Source of the DNA: Sideroxyarcus sp.
Lineage (GTDB): Bacteria; Pseudomonadota; Gammaproteobacteria; Burkholderiales; Gallionellaceae
DNA length: 64,000 bases
Direction: 5' to 3'
Assembly: GCA_030651895.1 (NCBI GenBank)
Contig: JAUSBR010000004.1
Location: forward strand, 186,001 to 250,000
Part shown: positions 9,828 through 19,919 of the stretch, in pieces
How positions within the stretch are numbered: position 1 is the stretch's first letter
Layout of the letters: each line of letters starts with the position of its first letter
The notes under the pieces: generated by a model
Database searches by the model: none
What the model was told of the DNA's origin: nothing
Seen by the model: the letters and a program-made list of their open reading frames with translations, nothing else
Translations under genes and position numbers: made by a program

Positions 9828-12800
9828 TCAATTCTCGCGGCGGTAGATGTAGTTGTTCGGGTTCTTGTATACGCCGAAGGTCGCCGTACCCGCTGTGACA
9901 GGCATATAGGCACAAGGCGCAACACAGCCCGTGATACCCGGCAAGACAGTCGCTGTGCCAGCCACGTTCGGCGCAGAAAGACGGATACTTAACACCCCGT
10001 TGTTCAGCGTGCTTGATGCTGGCGTCAGCGTCGTATTGCTTGTCCCCGTCCCGACAGCATAGTTTGCATTAACGATCAGATCGGTCACGCTATCCGTGAT
10101 GCTGTTCACCCAGCCGTTCGCTGTGAAGTATTGCGCATTCGCCTGCAATCGTAATGGCAGCAACTCCGAGCCATAGGCGTTAGAAACCTTGATGCGACCG
10201 CTCACGATCTTGAGCCCCGGCTCGACCGAACTGCCCGGCAAAGTGGCGATGCGCGAAGACACATTGTCGGCGTCCGAGGCGCGCACATAGATGTCGGTCG
10301 GCACGGTCGGCAACGTGCCGAAGGTGTAGGTCGGCGTCGCCGTGACGGCCACGCCCGCGGCAAAGGTCGCCGCAGTGATTGAACCGCCGCCCACCGCGCC
10401 GCCGCCCGGGTCCTGCGTCACGATACTGCCAAGCGCATCCCACGCGCTCAACGTCACAGCCTTGGCATAGACGCCTCGATAATTCTGGGTCGTGCCCGCC
10501 GGGTTCCTCGCCGTCACCCGCACACTGAACGGCTGGCCGGAATAGACGAAACCGCTCGCCCCCAGCAAGTTGTTCGGACAGGTCAGTCCGCCGCACAGCA
10601 TCGGCACGCCGGCGACAGTCACCAACTCGACGTTGAAATGATCCGGGATGAAGCGGCCGAAATAGCTCGTGGCCGAAGAATTGCCGAACCTGCAGCCGAA
10701 CTTGCCGCCAACGGCCGTGTTGGAGAAGTCATTCGTGCAGTCGGAGACTACGTCGACCGAGGTGAAGCTGTCGTCGTAGACCCCAGTCGCGTTCAGCCTG
10801 AAATAGCCGACCTCGCTGTAACCGAAGGATACGCCCGTGGCGATACCGGTCGCGCCATTGGCCGCGCCAAATGCGCCGGACACGGCTCCCGGCCCCGTCG
10901 CGCCGGCATGAGCGGCGACTTGTGCGCCGTCAATCAGAGGCGTGCCGTCGTAGCCGGCGACAGCGGTTGCGGTCAGGTTGAATGCGGCACCAGCCTTGAT
11001 CGCCGGGGTGTTTGTGGCCGATGTGCCGGTAGCATCGGCATTGGCGTTCGTCGACGTGACGGAGAAGGATTGCGGGCGGACGGCGAAATTGTCCACGCTG
11101 CACCAGGTCATGCCGAGCGGCGGGCAGTTGGTCGTATCACACACGACTCTGATGCGTGCATCGCGGTAAGCGTTGGCGACGGCGATACTGTTCAGGGTCA
11201 GCCTTCCGGCAGTGAAGCTGGTCGCGGCATTGTCGAGCACCTGGGTGTGATCCGGGGTGAAGCAGTTTTGCGCATCCACAGTGCCCGCGGCGGTGCGCGC
11301 GATGAGCGAGACGACGGCTCGTCCGGTGAAGGTCGTGGCGACATTGTCGCTGCCATCGAGCGCGACCACGTCATAAGACGAGTTGACGCCGGCCAGGCGC
11401 GTGAACAGTTTGCCGGTTGCCGCCGAACAATGTGTGGTGGCGTAGTCATGGCAGGCATTGTAGTTGGCAAAACAGGCCGACAAGACCAGGCCAGGGTCTT
11501 CGCCCGCCCCTTCCACGATCTGCCCGTCGGTCACATCGATATCCACTGTACCCGGGGTGCTGTGGGAGAGACCGAACACCGCCTGGTACTCGCCGTTGAA
11601 TAGATAAGTAGCGGTACCATCGTTTGCCGTACCGTTGTTCAGCACACCGTAGCCGTTCACCAGCGTCCAGTCGCCCTGCCCGGTGGAAGTGCTCAAACTG
11701 ATTTGAGTGGTGTTGTTGGGCATGATGATCAAGCCATGTGCGACATCGTGCGCGGTGACGGTCACGTTGTTGGTCTGGCAGGCCTGGCCGCTGCCGGCAT
11801 GGGAGATAGCATAGTGATTCAGGCACGCGCCGGTCAGGTTGTAATCGCGGCTGACCAGCGCCGCGCCGCCCTCGTAGTTGTAGATGCGGAACTCGTCCAG
11901 TGTGGCGTTGCTGCCGCCCGGATTACCCGCCGAATTGATATTGGGACTGATGCCGCTGCGATTGTCGCCGATGTAGAGCGTGCCGATTTGCGGCGAAATC
12001 GTGTTGGCCGTTGTGAAGGCACTGGTCTGGCGCAACACACCATCGACCCAGATGCGCAAGCGATCACTGTTGCCGGCCGCCAGATTGTTGAATGACCATG
12101 ACGCGACGATGTGCGACCAGCCGTTATTGGGAATTACATTGTTTGCTGTGGTGACGGCACGGTTGGTGTTGCCGCTGTCGGTAACGGTGAAGATGAGCGC
12201 GCGGTTGTTGTTGCGCTGCAGATAGAACCAGCGGTTGTTGACCACGCTGGCATCGAACAGCATGCGATTGTTGCTGGAATTGTTGTACCAGAAACTGATG
12301 GTGCCGCTACTGCCCACCGTCGTCGGTACCGCAATGCTGGTGTCGATGGCACTGATCGCGGCCAGTGAGTTGTTGTCGGCAATCTGGCCACCGCGGCAGA
12401 CACGCCCGCCAGCCACATCCTGCGGTCGAGTTGCACCGCCCAGCGCAATCGCGGTGGCATGCCGCGCGTTGCCGCTGGTATCCAGCACCTCGCCCGGCGT
12501 GCCGTTCCAGCCCGGTTGCTCCATGCGGTATTCCGCTACCGGTCGCGCGATGTAGAACTTGAGCGCGGTGCCCGATACCGGAAAACCCACGGCCGGCACG
12601 TCATAATCGTTGCTGCCGATGTTAGCCTGCCAGCCAACCTGGCCGACCGTATGCCCCGGCCCCGGCGTCGAATTCCCGTATTGGTAGATGTATTCACCGT
12701 TCTCCTGCAGGATAACCTGCAGGTTGTAGTTACCGCTGGTTGAAGCAAACGTTGTCCATTCCGGCACGTTGCTCCAAGTCACGACAAAACTGCGATAGGG

Positions 12801-13334
12801 TGCTGTACCGATGGTGGCGTAGCTCACATAGCAGACATTGCGGTCGGTGCAGGCGGTGGTATAGGCACCGCCGATCTCGGATTGCAGCGAAGGATCGAGG
12901 TCGCCGCCGTAGATACGCATGGTGTTGTCAAGGCCGGCGTTTGGGTAGGGGAGCTGGGTTACCGCGCTGCCGTAGCCGCAAGTCGTGTTGTTGTTGAACT
13001 GCAGGCGGCCGTTGCTCATGACGCGCACCTGCGTGAAGTTCTGGCCGCCATACATGAAAGTAAAGCCGATCGGAATGTTGTCCGTCAGGGTGTCGTCTAT
13101 GACGGGCGGAGCAGTGCCGCATCCACCCGTATTCTGGAAGCGGTAGCTGGGAGAATAGATGCCACCCGTGGTCGGTCCCAGTTTGGTGTGGGCGCCGGCG
13201 TTTATCCAGTTGAACGTCGTGGCCGTGTTGGCATAGGTGACGGCGCTGGCATGCTGCCCCCATGCCAGCGCCGCCAGCAGAGTCAGTAGCTGGAGCAACT
13301 GGGAAACCGATGGTGACGGGTAGCGCTCGTTCAT
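9828..13334 (-). CDS. Giant MshQ-like / DUF6701-type pilus-associated protein 1 with LamG/concanavalin-like region
   Basis: ATG at 13334 gives MNERYPSPSVSQLLQLLTLLAALAWGQHASA signal peptide; central LamG-like segment (VAEYRMEQPGWNGTPGEVLDTSGNARHATA ... LDEFRIYNYEGG); C-term ends TFGVYKNPNNYIYRREN like the adjacent paralog. Confidence 0.85.
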   Translation of the reverse strand: MNERYPSPSVSQLLQLLTLLAALAWGQHASAVTYANTATTFNWINAGAHTKLGPTTGGIYSPSYRFQNTGGCGTAPPVIDDTLTDNIPIGFTFMYGGQNFTQVRVMSNGRLQFNNNTTCGYGSAVTQLPYPNAGLDNTMRIYGGDLDPSLQSEIGGAYTTACTDRNVCYVSYATIGTAPYRSFVVTWSNVPEWTTFASTSGNYNLQVILQENGEYIYQYGNSTPGPGHTVGQVGWQANIGSNDYDVPAVGFPVSGTALKFYIARPVAEYRMEQPGWNGTPGEVLDTSGNARHATAIALGGATRPQDVAGGRVCRGGQIADNNSLAAISAIDTSIAVPTTVGSSGTISFWYNNSSNNRMLFDASVVNNRWFYLQRNNNRALIFTVTDSGNTNRAVTTANNVIPNNGWSHIVASWSFNNLAAGNSDRLRIWVDGVLRQTSAFTTANTISPQIGTLYIGDNRSGISPNINSAGNPGGSNATLDEFRIYNYEGGAALVSRDYNLTGACLNHYAISHAGSGQACQTNNVTVTAHDVAHGLIIMPNNTTQISLSTSTGQGDWTLVNGYGVLNNGTANDGTATYLFNGEYQAVFGLSHSTPGTVDIDVTDGQIVEGAGEDPGLVLSACFANYNACHDYATTHCSAATGKLFTRLAGVNSSYDVVALDGSDNVATTFTGRAVVSLIARTAAGTVDAQNCFTPDHTQVLDNAATSFTAGRLTLNSIAVANAYRDARIRVVCDTTNCPPLGMTWCSVDNFAVRPQSFSVTSTNANADATGTSATNTPAIKAGAAFNLTATAVAGYDGTPLIDGAQVAAHAGATGPGAVSGAFGAANGATGIATGVSFGYSEVGYFRLNATGVYDDSFTSVDVVSDCTNDFSNTAVGGKFGCRFGNSSATSYFGRFIPDHFNVELVTVAGVPMLCGGLTCPNNLLGASGFVYSGQPFSVRVTARNPAGTTQNYRGVYAKAVTLSAWDALGSIVTQDPGGGAVGGGSITAATFAAGVAVTATPTYTFGTLPTVPTDIYVRASDADNVSSRIATLPGSSVEPGLKIVSGRIKVSNAYGSELLPLRLQANAQYFTANGWVNSITDSVTDLIVNANYAVGTGTSNTTLTPASSTLNNGVLSIRLSAPNVAGTATVLPGITGCVAPCAYMPVTAGTATFGVYKNPNNYIYRREN

Positions 13335-13571
13335 CTGTAAATTATGCCGAAATGCTGTTCCATTGGAATGCGGAGGCAGGGCCTTCGTCCTGCGCCGGAT
13401 GACTGATGCTGGGGCTTGCCGACTGCACGTGCTTGTCATTTCGCCTAACCCCGTATAGACATTAATCCGAGCCAGCGTGGTGGGCAAGGTCCAAACGCCC
13501 GGAAGGTCGAATCCGCCCGATGATCGGCCACACACATCCGATCCCTGGCGAACTCTGAAGACCAACCGGCA

Positions 13572-16500
13572 TCAATTCTCGCGGCGATAGATGAAATTGT
13601 TCCTGTTCTTGTACACGCCGAAAGTCACTCGCCCAGGAACTGTTGGATCCACTGCAGCGCCATTACTTCCTGCCAGCAAATAACTCGGCGCACTCAACCC
13701 GATGTCGGCGCTGCCCGTGACGCCGGGAGCTGCCAGGTTAATAACTCTTACCCCCCCGGCAAGCGTTACCGCCCCGGCTCCAACCGCATTGATATTACCG
13801 GGGGGAAGCAGCCCACTGATAATGTCCTTCGTCAGGTCCGTCGCAGTGTTGAATGAAGTGATATTGTCGGTAGTGCTTGTCAACCAGCTATCCCCATCCC
13901 AGAATTGCGCCGTAGCGGTGATTTGAAGCGGCATCAACTCGGAACCGTAGGCATTGGACACCCTGAATCTCCCACTCACCACCAGCACCCCGCCCTCGAT
14001 GGAAGAGGCTGCCCGCAGCGAAGTCACGCTATCCGTATCGGTTGCCCGAACATAGATATCAGTCGGATCGACAGGCGTCGTCGGAAACCGGTAGATCGGC
14101 GTGTTCGTCGTTGTGCCTACCCCCGCAGCGAACGCAGTCGATGGCACAACATTGGAAGAAAGAGTGCCTCCAGCCGGATTCTGGTTTGCTGCTCCAGTTG
14201 CGCCTATCGCATTCCATGCCGTCAGCGTCACCGTCTTGGATAGGCCTGTTGTAGTGTTGTAATTGACAGTCGGATTATTGCCTGCGTTCTTGGCTGTCAC
14301 TGTCAAGCTGAAGGGCTGACCGGAATAGACAAAACCATTGTACTGGCCCGGGCAGGTTTGGTCGACTGGACATCCCATGGGCACACCGGACGCAAGCGTC
14401 ACGACTGTATCGAAATGATCCGGCACGAAACGCCCGAACACAACCGCATTGGCCAGCAACCCGAAATTGCAGCCGAATTTTCCGTTGGCATTCTTGGTGT
14501 TCGCATAGCTATCCAGCACACAGTCGCCCTTGGTGCTGAGACTGTCCACCCCGGTCCATGTTGCCGCCCTAAGCGCGTCGCACTGCGCCGTCGTCAATCC
14601 CGGCGTGGTGCATTCATCAGCCGTGGATACACCGTCATACACACTCCGTCGCGACGTTGTATCGGTTGCAGGGTTGTAGCCCGGCAGCGTGAAGGCGCCC
14701 ACTTCGCTATAGGTAAACGCAGCCCCTGTAGCAGTAGATGCAGGCGTAGCAGATGTCGCGGCAGGGAACGTGCCTGACACGACACCCTTTACCGTAGCCG
14801 GACTTGCCACCTGCACGATATTGTTGTTGATCTTCATGACCCCGTTATATCCGCTCGGATTCCCCGCCACACCGGTTGTTGTCGCCGTCAGCGAAAAATT
14901 GTCACTACCCGCCTTGAAGATCGGAAGCCCGGAGGTGCCTGTATTGGTGGCATTGCTCGAAGTCACCGAAGCGATACTCGCAGGCCGCACCGCAAACGAG
15001 TCGGTTGAACACGCGCTGGTCGTGCCATCACTGATGACCGCCACCAGTTTTTGATAGGCGGAATTGATCGTGAAACTGGGCGACTGCTTCTGGCCCTTAT
15101 CGGTCGCGCCCGAAGCAAAGGTCAGTGTTTGTGTACCCCCGGCGACCGCAACTTTGCTGGTACAGGCGTTGGTGCATGACGCTGTGCAATCCAACGCCGC
15201 ATTAGCCAGACTGTCGCTGTTGTCCACCAGCTTCACTGTAACCGTCTTGCTGCTGCCGACTGCATAGGTCGTGACGATCTGGTTGTTGGACAACGCTGCC
15301 ACGTTGAGCTTGAAGGAAGTGCCGACCAATTTGGTATAGATATGGCCGTTCAGATAGTTCTGCACGGCAAGTGGAGGAGTCCCGTATGCCTCGTCAATGG
15401 CATTGAAACCGTCTGCAGTACCGCCGCTGGGCGGATCCATATACTGCGCACAAACACGCAGACTGCCGATCTCGTGAATATTGGTTGAACCACCCGTAGA
15501 GCCGGTAAAGGAAATCTGCCAGTTGGTGGGAACAGGCGCCTGGGTAAAGCCTTGCGCCGCTGCAGCGGTATAGACGTTGGGGATGTTGATCAGAGATGAA
15601 TAGCTGTTGCCCGTGCCGGTCGTATCGCGGTTGACAGCAACCGAAGTGGAGGTCGGCTCATTACGCGCATCGACGATCACCTGGTAGTAATAGCCCAGAG
15701 ACGGCGTAGTGGAAGTTCTATTGTCAATTCCCGGTGCCAAGGTCGCAGTACCGCCCAGCCAGTTATAGCCGTTCATGCCCGAGCCCGAACCGCGTGCGCC
15801 CACAGAATCGACGATGAACCCGGATCCTCCGATGCGGCCCTCGGTCGGATTCTGGTAATTGCCATATTCATCCAGGGCAACGCCCAACCAGCCGCCCGCG
15901 AAGCCGACCACACCGGTTCGCTGCGCGTAACCGAGGGAACCACCGAAAGCCCCCGGCACGGCCGGCACCGAGTAATCAGACAAGGTCACCGCGATACCGT
16001 CGGCACCGCTGCCGTTATAGGCATACTGTCGAAACTCGACCGAGATGTAATTGCCTGCCGCCGGAAAGATACCCGGCACAGTGGCTGCTTTGGCATTGTT
16101 GCCGGTGTTGTTGGTCAACCTCAGGTAACCAGAATTCACTATGCTGGGCAGTATCCCTGTGGCATCGCTGGTGGAAACGGTCCAGTTCGCGCCAAAAATG
16201 GTGGATGGATTCAGGGTGGCGCGCACGAAGTTGTCGCATTGGCACGTGACAGTCACGCCTGCGGGAATATTTGAAGGCGGATTGCAGACGATGCACGCCG
16301 AGGTCGTGAAAGTGAGATCGGCCCCGTTCGTCGTGCCCTGGCTGTTCGTGGCCCTCGCCCGGTAATAATAGGTCGTGCCACCACAGGTCAGCCCCGAGAT
16401 CGATGCGGACACTGCCGCGTTGCTTGCGTTGGCGGCCAGCGGACTTTGCGCGGCGGTAACGGTGCTGCCATAGGTATTATCCAGCCCGTAATCAAAAACG

Positions 16501-17330
16501 ACCGTAGCGGAGGCACCGTTGCTGCTGACCACGCCGTTCAATGTCGCAGTAGTCGACGCCACAGCCGTGGCTGCGCCTGTCGTGACGCTGGGCGCGGCGA
16601 CATAGGTGATGACAACCTTACCCGCCGCACCGTTACCCCCCGTTCTTGCATTCCCTTCAGCCGAGCCGCCGCCGCCGCCGCCATTACCGGAAACAGGTGC
16701 GAAACCATTCTGTCCATTGGAACCGCCGCCATCGCCACCGATACCACCACCGACCGGTGCGGCAGCTGCCGTCGCGGTCGTCCAGGGTGAGGGGCCGCTG
16801 GTACCGTTGGCTGCCGTGCCTGCCGAGGAACCGCCGGGACCTCCGCGTCCTGTATTGTTATTGCGCCCTTGCCCGCCGTTGCCGCCGGAGAATTTCGTGG
16901 TACCCACACCGGCTGCTGCAGAACCGCCAGCCCCGCCGGCGGGTGGTGTACCGGTGGAAGGAGCCCCGCCCGCGCCACCCTTGGCCATCACCGTCGCGGC
17001 ATTGATGAAATAGGAATCACCACCTATGCCTCCGGTGCCCGCGGCCACGCCGCCACCGCCTGCACCGACCACCACCGTATAGTTGTTGCCGGGAATGACG
17101 ACCAGTCCCGTCACTTTTGAGTACGCGCCGCCACCGCCTCCACCACCGCCGTCCGAATTCTGGTCCTGCCCACCTCCCGCACCGCCACCACCCCACACCT
17201 CGACATCGACGGAGGTCACGCCTGCCGGTACCGTCCATGTGCCGGATGCCGTATAAGTGACCGTCGCCGCCAAGGCCGAACCTGCCAGCGTGGCCAACAT
17301 CACAAATATCATCTTCAAGTTGCTTTTCAT
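13572..17330 (-). CDS. mshQ: Giant MshQ-like / DUF6701-type pilus-associated protein 2 with Gly-rich N-terminus and lectin-like domain
   Basis: Signal peptide, Gly-rich N-term (GGGGAGGGQDQNSDGGGGGGGGAYSKV), L-type lectin-like region (NYISVEFRQYAYNGSGADGIAVTLSD...GWLGVALDEYGNYQN), C-term VTFGVYKNRNNFIYRREN. Confidence 0.87.
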   Translation of the reverse strand: MKSNLKMIFVMLATLAGSALAATVTYTASGTWTVPAGVTSVDVEVWGGGGAGGGQDQNSDGGGGGGGGAYSKVTGLVVIPGNNYTVVVGAGGGGVAAGTGGIGGDSYFINAATVMAKGGAGGAPSTGTPPAGGAGGSAAAGVGTTKFSGGNGGQGRNNNTGRGGPGGSSAGTAANGTSGPSPWTTATAAAAPVGGGIGGDGGGSNGQNGFAPVSGNGGGGGGSAEGNARTGGNGAAGKVVITYVAAPSVTTGAATAVASTTATLNGVVSSNGASATVVFDYGLDNTYGSTVTAAQSPLAANASNAAVSASISGLTCGGTTYYYRARATNSQGTTNGADLTFTTSACIVCNPPSNIPAGVTVTCQCDNFVRATLNPSTIFGANWTVSTSDATGILPSIVNSGYLRLTNNTGNNAKAATVPGIFPAAGNYISVEFRQYAYNGSGADGIAVTLSDYSVPAVPGAFGGSLGYAQRTGVVGFAGGWLGVALDEYGNYQNPTEGRIGGSGFIVDSVGARGSGSGMNGYNWLGGTATLAPGIDNRTSTTPSLGYYYQVIVDARNEPTSTSVAVNRDTTGTGNSYSSLINIPNVYTAAAAQGFTQAPVPTNWQISFTGSTGGSTNIHEIGSLRVCAQYMDPPSGGTADGFNAIDEAYGTPPLAVQNYLNGHIYTKLVGTSFKLNVAALSNNQIVTTYAVGSSKTVTVKLVDNSDSLANAALDCTASCTNACTSKVAVAGGTQTLTFASGATDKGQKQSPSFTINSAYQKLVAVISDGTTSACSTDSFAVRPASIASVTSSNATNTGTSGLPIFKAGSDNFSLTATTTGVAGNPSGYNGVMKINNNIVQVASPATVKGVVSGTFPAATSATPASTATGAAFTYSEVGAFTLPGYNPATDTTSRRSVYDGVSTADECTTPGLTTAQCDALRAATWTGVDSLSTKGDCVLDSYANTKNANGKFGCNFGLLANAVVFGRFVPDHFDTVVTLASGVPMGCPVDQTCPGQYNGFVYSGQPFSLTVTAKNAGNNPTVNYNTTTGLSKTVTLTAWNAIGATGAANQNPAGGTLSSNVVPSTAFAAGVGTTTNTPIYRFPTTPVDPTDIYVRATDTDSVTSLRAASSIEGGVLVVSGRFRVSNAYGSELMPLQITATAQFWDGDSWLTSTTDNITSFNTATDLTKDIISGLLPPGNINAVGAGAVTLAGGVRVINLAAPGVTGSADIGLSAPSYLLAGSNGAAVDPTVPGRVTFGVYKNRNNFIYRREN

Positions 17331-17373
17331 TTCCCTACCCCTGCCGGCGGGCTTTTCGCCCGATTCTTCGTTG

Positions 17374-17817
17374 TTATTCTTTCATCTTTGCGCTCAAAAC
17401 CCGCATGACGTAATTCTCCGTCCCCGGCGCTCCCCAAACCGCACTGGCGGTGATGTCGTAGCTCCACACCGTTGTTGGCACATCACCGGAGTTCACGGCA
17501 TCCACCGCCGAGACAGCGGTATAGCCTACAGTCACCGCAAAATCCGACAAGTTCCCGCCCAGCGCGGTTGCCGTGCCGGGAGTGAACACTACCGCCGCCG
17601 GAGAGGACACCCCGGGTGTGGTCATGATGTTATACGCAGCCCACTCGACACCCGCACTGGCAGCCTGGTAGGCGCGCGAACCCATCAAGTCCAGCGACTG
17701 CCCCTGGTTCTGCGTGGTCGAAAAAGACACCATCGCCGCACCCAAGCCTGCCAGCACCACCAGCAGGAAGATGGCGGAGACCAAGCTGAAACCTTGTTGA
17801 GTTCTTTTGAGTTTCAA
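17374..17817 (-). CDS. mshP: MSHA biogenesis prepilin-like protein MshP
   Basis: Prepilin leader MKLKRTQQG|FSLVSAIFLLVVLAGLGAAMVSFSTTQNQ typical of MshP. Confidence 0.85.
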   Translation of the reverse strand: MKLKRTQQGFSLVSAIFLLVVLAGLGAAMVSFSTTQNQGQSLDLMGSRAYQAASAGVEWAAYNIMTTPGVSSPAAVVFTPGTATALGGNLSDFAVTVGYTAVSAVDAVNSGDVPTTVWSYDITASAVWGAPGTENYVMRVLSAKMKE

Positions 17818-17824
17818 AACATCC

Positions 17825-18748
17825 TCACGGTATGTTGTTGATATGCACTTCGTGATACAGGTTCACATTCTCATTGTCGCGCGTTATGGTAAGGCTGGCC
17901 GCCAGCAGGCTGTTGCGCTGGTTGGCGAAGTTGTAGACGAAATTGCAGGCACTCACACGGTCGGCAAGGATGGCGGTACTCGGAGCGGCCAGCGCTGCAG
18001 GGGCAAGTTGCGTTGGATTGAAGCCATATGACCAGAAACGTGTAAGTTGGCATGTACCATCTCCATTGGCATCGACTCCGCAGGCTCCGCCGCCGGGATT
18101 CACGCAAGCATAGGTCACCGCCTCCTGTTCGACCGGCACGACTTCGAAGCGATGGCCGTCCAATTCAGTCGATGAATGGAATCGGGCCGCCCCTGCCATG
18201 ACTACTATCGGCTGTGCACCAACAGCGCCAGTGTAAGCGCGCAATGCACCAGGCTCTGTCACGCCGGCAACAACACAAGTCGTCGCCGTGCAGTAAGGCG
18301 AATTGCCGCTCGACTGGGTGCTGCCGACCACGATGCCATCGCCTGCGGTAAACGTAATCGGTGAGCCAACAATCGCGAAGCAAGTATCAGCCGCACCAAA
18401 ATCAAGTTCATCTCCTGCTGCAATCGCATCACAAGCTATTCCGCCATTGTCATTCACCCGATACCGCCCACCATCCCGTGTCGGCAGGAATTCGACAAAC
18501 TGGTTGATCCCGGCCGGATTGAGCACGCGCACGCTGTTCGGCACCGCCGTGCGCAGGTCACGCCCCATTCTGCGCAATGCGGTATCCGCGATATCGCTCA
18601 TCTCGGCGCGGCGCGCGCTGTCTACATAACCCTGTACCGGCGCGCGAATGAACATCGCCACCATCCCGGCGATGATGCCGGTGATGACGATCACGATGAT
18701 CATCTCGACCAGCGTGAAGCCCCGCTGTGGTTTCATATCCCCGTACAT
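17825..18748 (-). CDS. mshO: MSHA biogenesis prepilin-like protein MshO
   Basis: Start MYGDMKPQRG|FTLVEMIIVIVITGIIAGMVAMFI; ORF track start at 18976 is an upstream extension inside mshD. Confidence 0.88.
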   Translation of the reverse strand: MYGDMKPQRGFTLVEMIIVIVITGIIAGMVAMFIRAPVQGYVDSARRAEMSDIADTALRRMGRDLRTAVPNSVRVLNPAGINQFVEFLPTRDGGRYRVNDNGGIACDAIAAGDELDFGAADTCFAIVGSPITFTAGDGIVVGSTQSSGNSPYCTATTCVVAGVTEPGALRAYTGAVGAQPIVVMAGAARFHSSTELDGHRFEVVPVEQEAVTYACVNPGGGACGVDANGDGTCQLTRFWSYGFNPTQLAPAALAAPSTAILADRVSACNFVYNFANQRNSLLAASLTITRDNENVNLYHEVHINNIP

Positions 18749-19260
18749 CAATTGCCCGCCCTGTAACCTGTTGCCTGCACCGGACCAACGCCAAACGAAT
18801 CGGCGACAGTGACGGTGATCACCACTCCGCTGCCTGGCGTGATGACAGTCCCACCCAGAGTCGGTATCTGCGCCACCGTCACGCCGGTGATGTTGTAATT
18901 CTCTAATCCGGCAATGACTATGTTGGTGGAAAAATCCTTTACCCCACCCGTGGTGCTGTATCCGTCGTAAGCGCACGCCGTGGTCGCCGCGGTCCGCACC
19001 GCATTCACCCCGAGCGTACCTATGCAGGCGACACCGGACAGATCCTGCAACCTGATCTCTTCCAGCATGGACTCGGCGACCGCCAGAGCCTGTTTGCGAA
19101 TCAGCGGATCAGCACTGCTTCGGGTCACCTGATTCATGACGAGCAACACCCCGGCCATCGCCGCACCGATGATGACGATAAAGATGATCAGCTCGATCAG
19201 GCTGATGCCGCGCTGGCTGCCGACCTTGCCAGGTTGTGCGATATCACCGAGCGGCGTCAT
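18748..19260 (-). CDS. mshD: MSHA pilin-like protein MshD (proposed ATG at 19260; ORF open further upstream)
   Basis: MTPLGDIAQPGKVGSQRG|ISLIELIIFIVIIGAAMAGVLLVMN; the in-frame ORF continues upstream to 19416/19485 with no stop (see finding). Confidence 0.8.
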   Translation of the reverse strand: MTPLGDIAQPGKVGSQRGISLIELIIFIVIIGAAMAGVLLVMNQVTRSSADPLIRKQALAVAESMLEEIRLQDLSGVACIGTLGVNAVRTAATTACAYDGYSTTGGVKDFSTNIVIAGLENYNITGVTVAQIPTLGGTVITPGSGVVITVTVADSFGVGPVQATGYRAGN

Positions 19261-19416
19261 CAGGCTCCGCACTTTTTCGCCGCCCTGCTGCGCCAGATGC
19301 GGGTTTTGCTCCCACATCTGGATGAAGAACGCGCGCATCTGCTCGGACTGCTCCAGCCGGGCGAGCATGATGTGCTCGGGAATAGTCTGGCGCTCTCGCG
19401 CCTTTGTCTCAGGCAT
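19261..19416 (-). CDS. Small NTase-partner-like ORF (52 codons, in-frame with mshD, no stop codon)
   Basis: MPETKARERQTIPEHIMLARLEQSEQMRAFFIQMWEQNPHLAQQGGEKVRSL; ATG overlaps NTase stop (ATGCCTGA) and reads into mshD. Confidence 0.5.
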
Positions 19417-19909
19417 TCGGGTCTTCTCCACGCTTGATCTTTTCCAGCGCCTCGATGTCGAGTCTGTCCTTGGGGCGGTTCGCACTCCGCTTCATAGTCA
19501 ACAGGTCGTCTATGCAGGCGATCGGCACTTTCAGTTCGAACAATTCACCCTCCACCGCATTCTCCAACAACTGCTCGAACGGCACCTCAGGCCTCACTAG
19601 CACATCCACCACGCCGCCGCCCGTCTGCGGCTCACGCAAGGCAAATGCCAGCATGCCTTTTTCTCTATACCACTGCTCTATCTGTCTTGCATCCCGCAAC
19701 GAGTCGATGGTCACCGGTATCGACGGCGTCAGGCCGAGTTGCCTGGCCACCCCGATGAATCTGACCAGGTTCGCATCGTTCATCGCCAGCACCAAGTCGA
19801 CATCGAAGGTACTGCGCATGTACCCGTGTAACTGCACAGCGATACCGCCGACCAGCACATACTGCACCTCAGCCTCGGACAGCGACCTCAATAATTCAGC
19901 GACTTTCAC
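19409..19909 (-). CDS. Nucleotidyltransferase-fold protein (MNT/AbiEii-like)
   Basis: VLVGGIAVQLHGYMRSTFDVDLVLA (GG...DxD NTase signature) and VVDVLVRPEVPFEQLL. Confidence 0.8.
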   Translation of the reverse strand: MKVAELLRSLSEAEVQYVLVGGIAVQLHGYMRSTFDVDLVLAMNDANLVRFIGVARQLGLTPSIPVTIDSLRDARQIEQWYREKGMLAFALREPQTGGGVVDVLVRPEVPFEQLLENAVEGELFELKVPIACIDDLLTMKRSANRPKDRLDIEALEKIKRGEDPNA

Positions 19910-19919
19910 GCTCTACCCC

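Noticed and set aside
10638-11603. 321 aa plus-strand ORF opposite MshQ1
   Set aside because: Antisense to a long secreted protein with clear signal peptide and repeats shared with its paralog
13335-13565. N-terminal extension of MshQ1 in the ORF track; also inspected as a possible c-di-GMP (GEMM) riboswitch leader
   Set aside because: ATG at 13334 starts a proper signal peptide, so the extension is likely untranslated. The leader did not show the GEMM conserved blocks (AGGCAAACC, GGGACGCAAAGCC, GGTAGCGGGTTACC)
18749-18976. N-terminal extension of MshO in the ORF track
   Set aside because: Overlaps mshD coding sequence in another frame; the prepilin start at 18748 gives a normal leader
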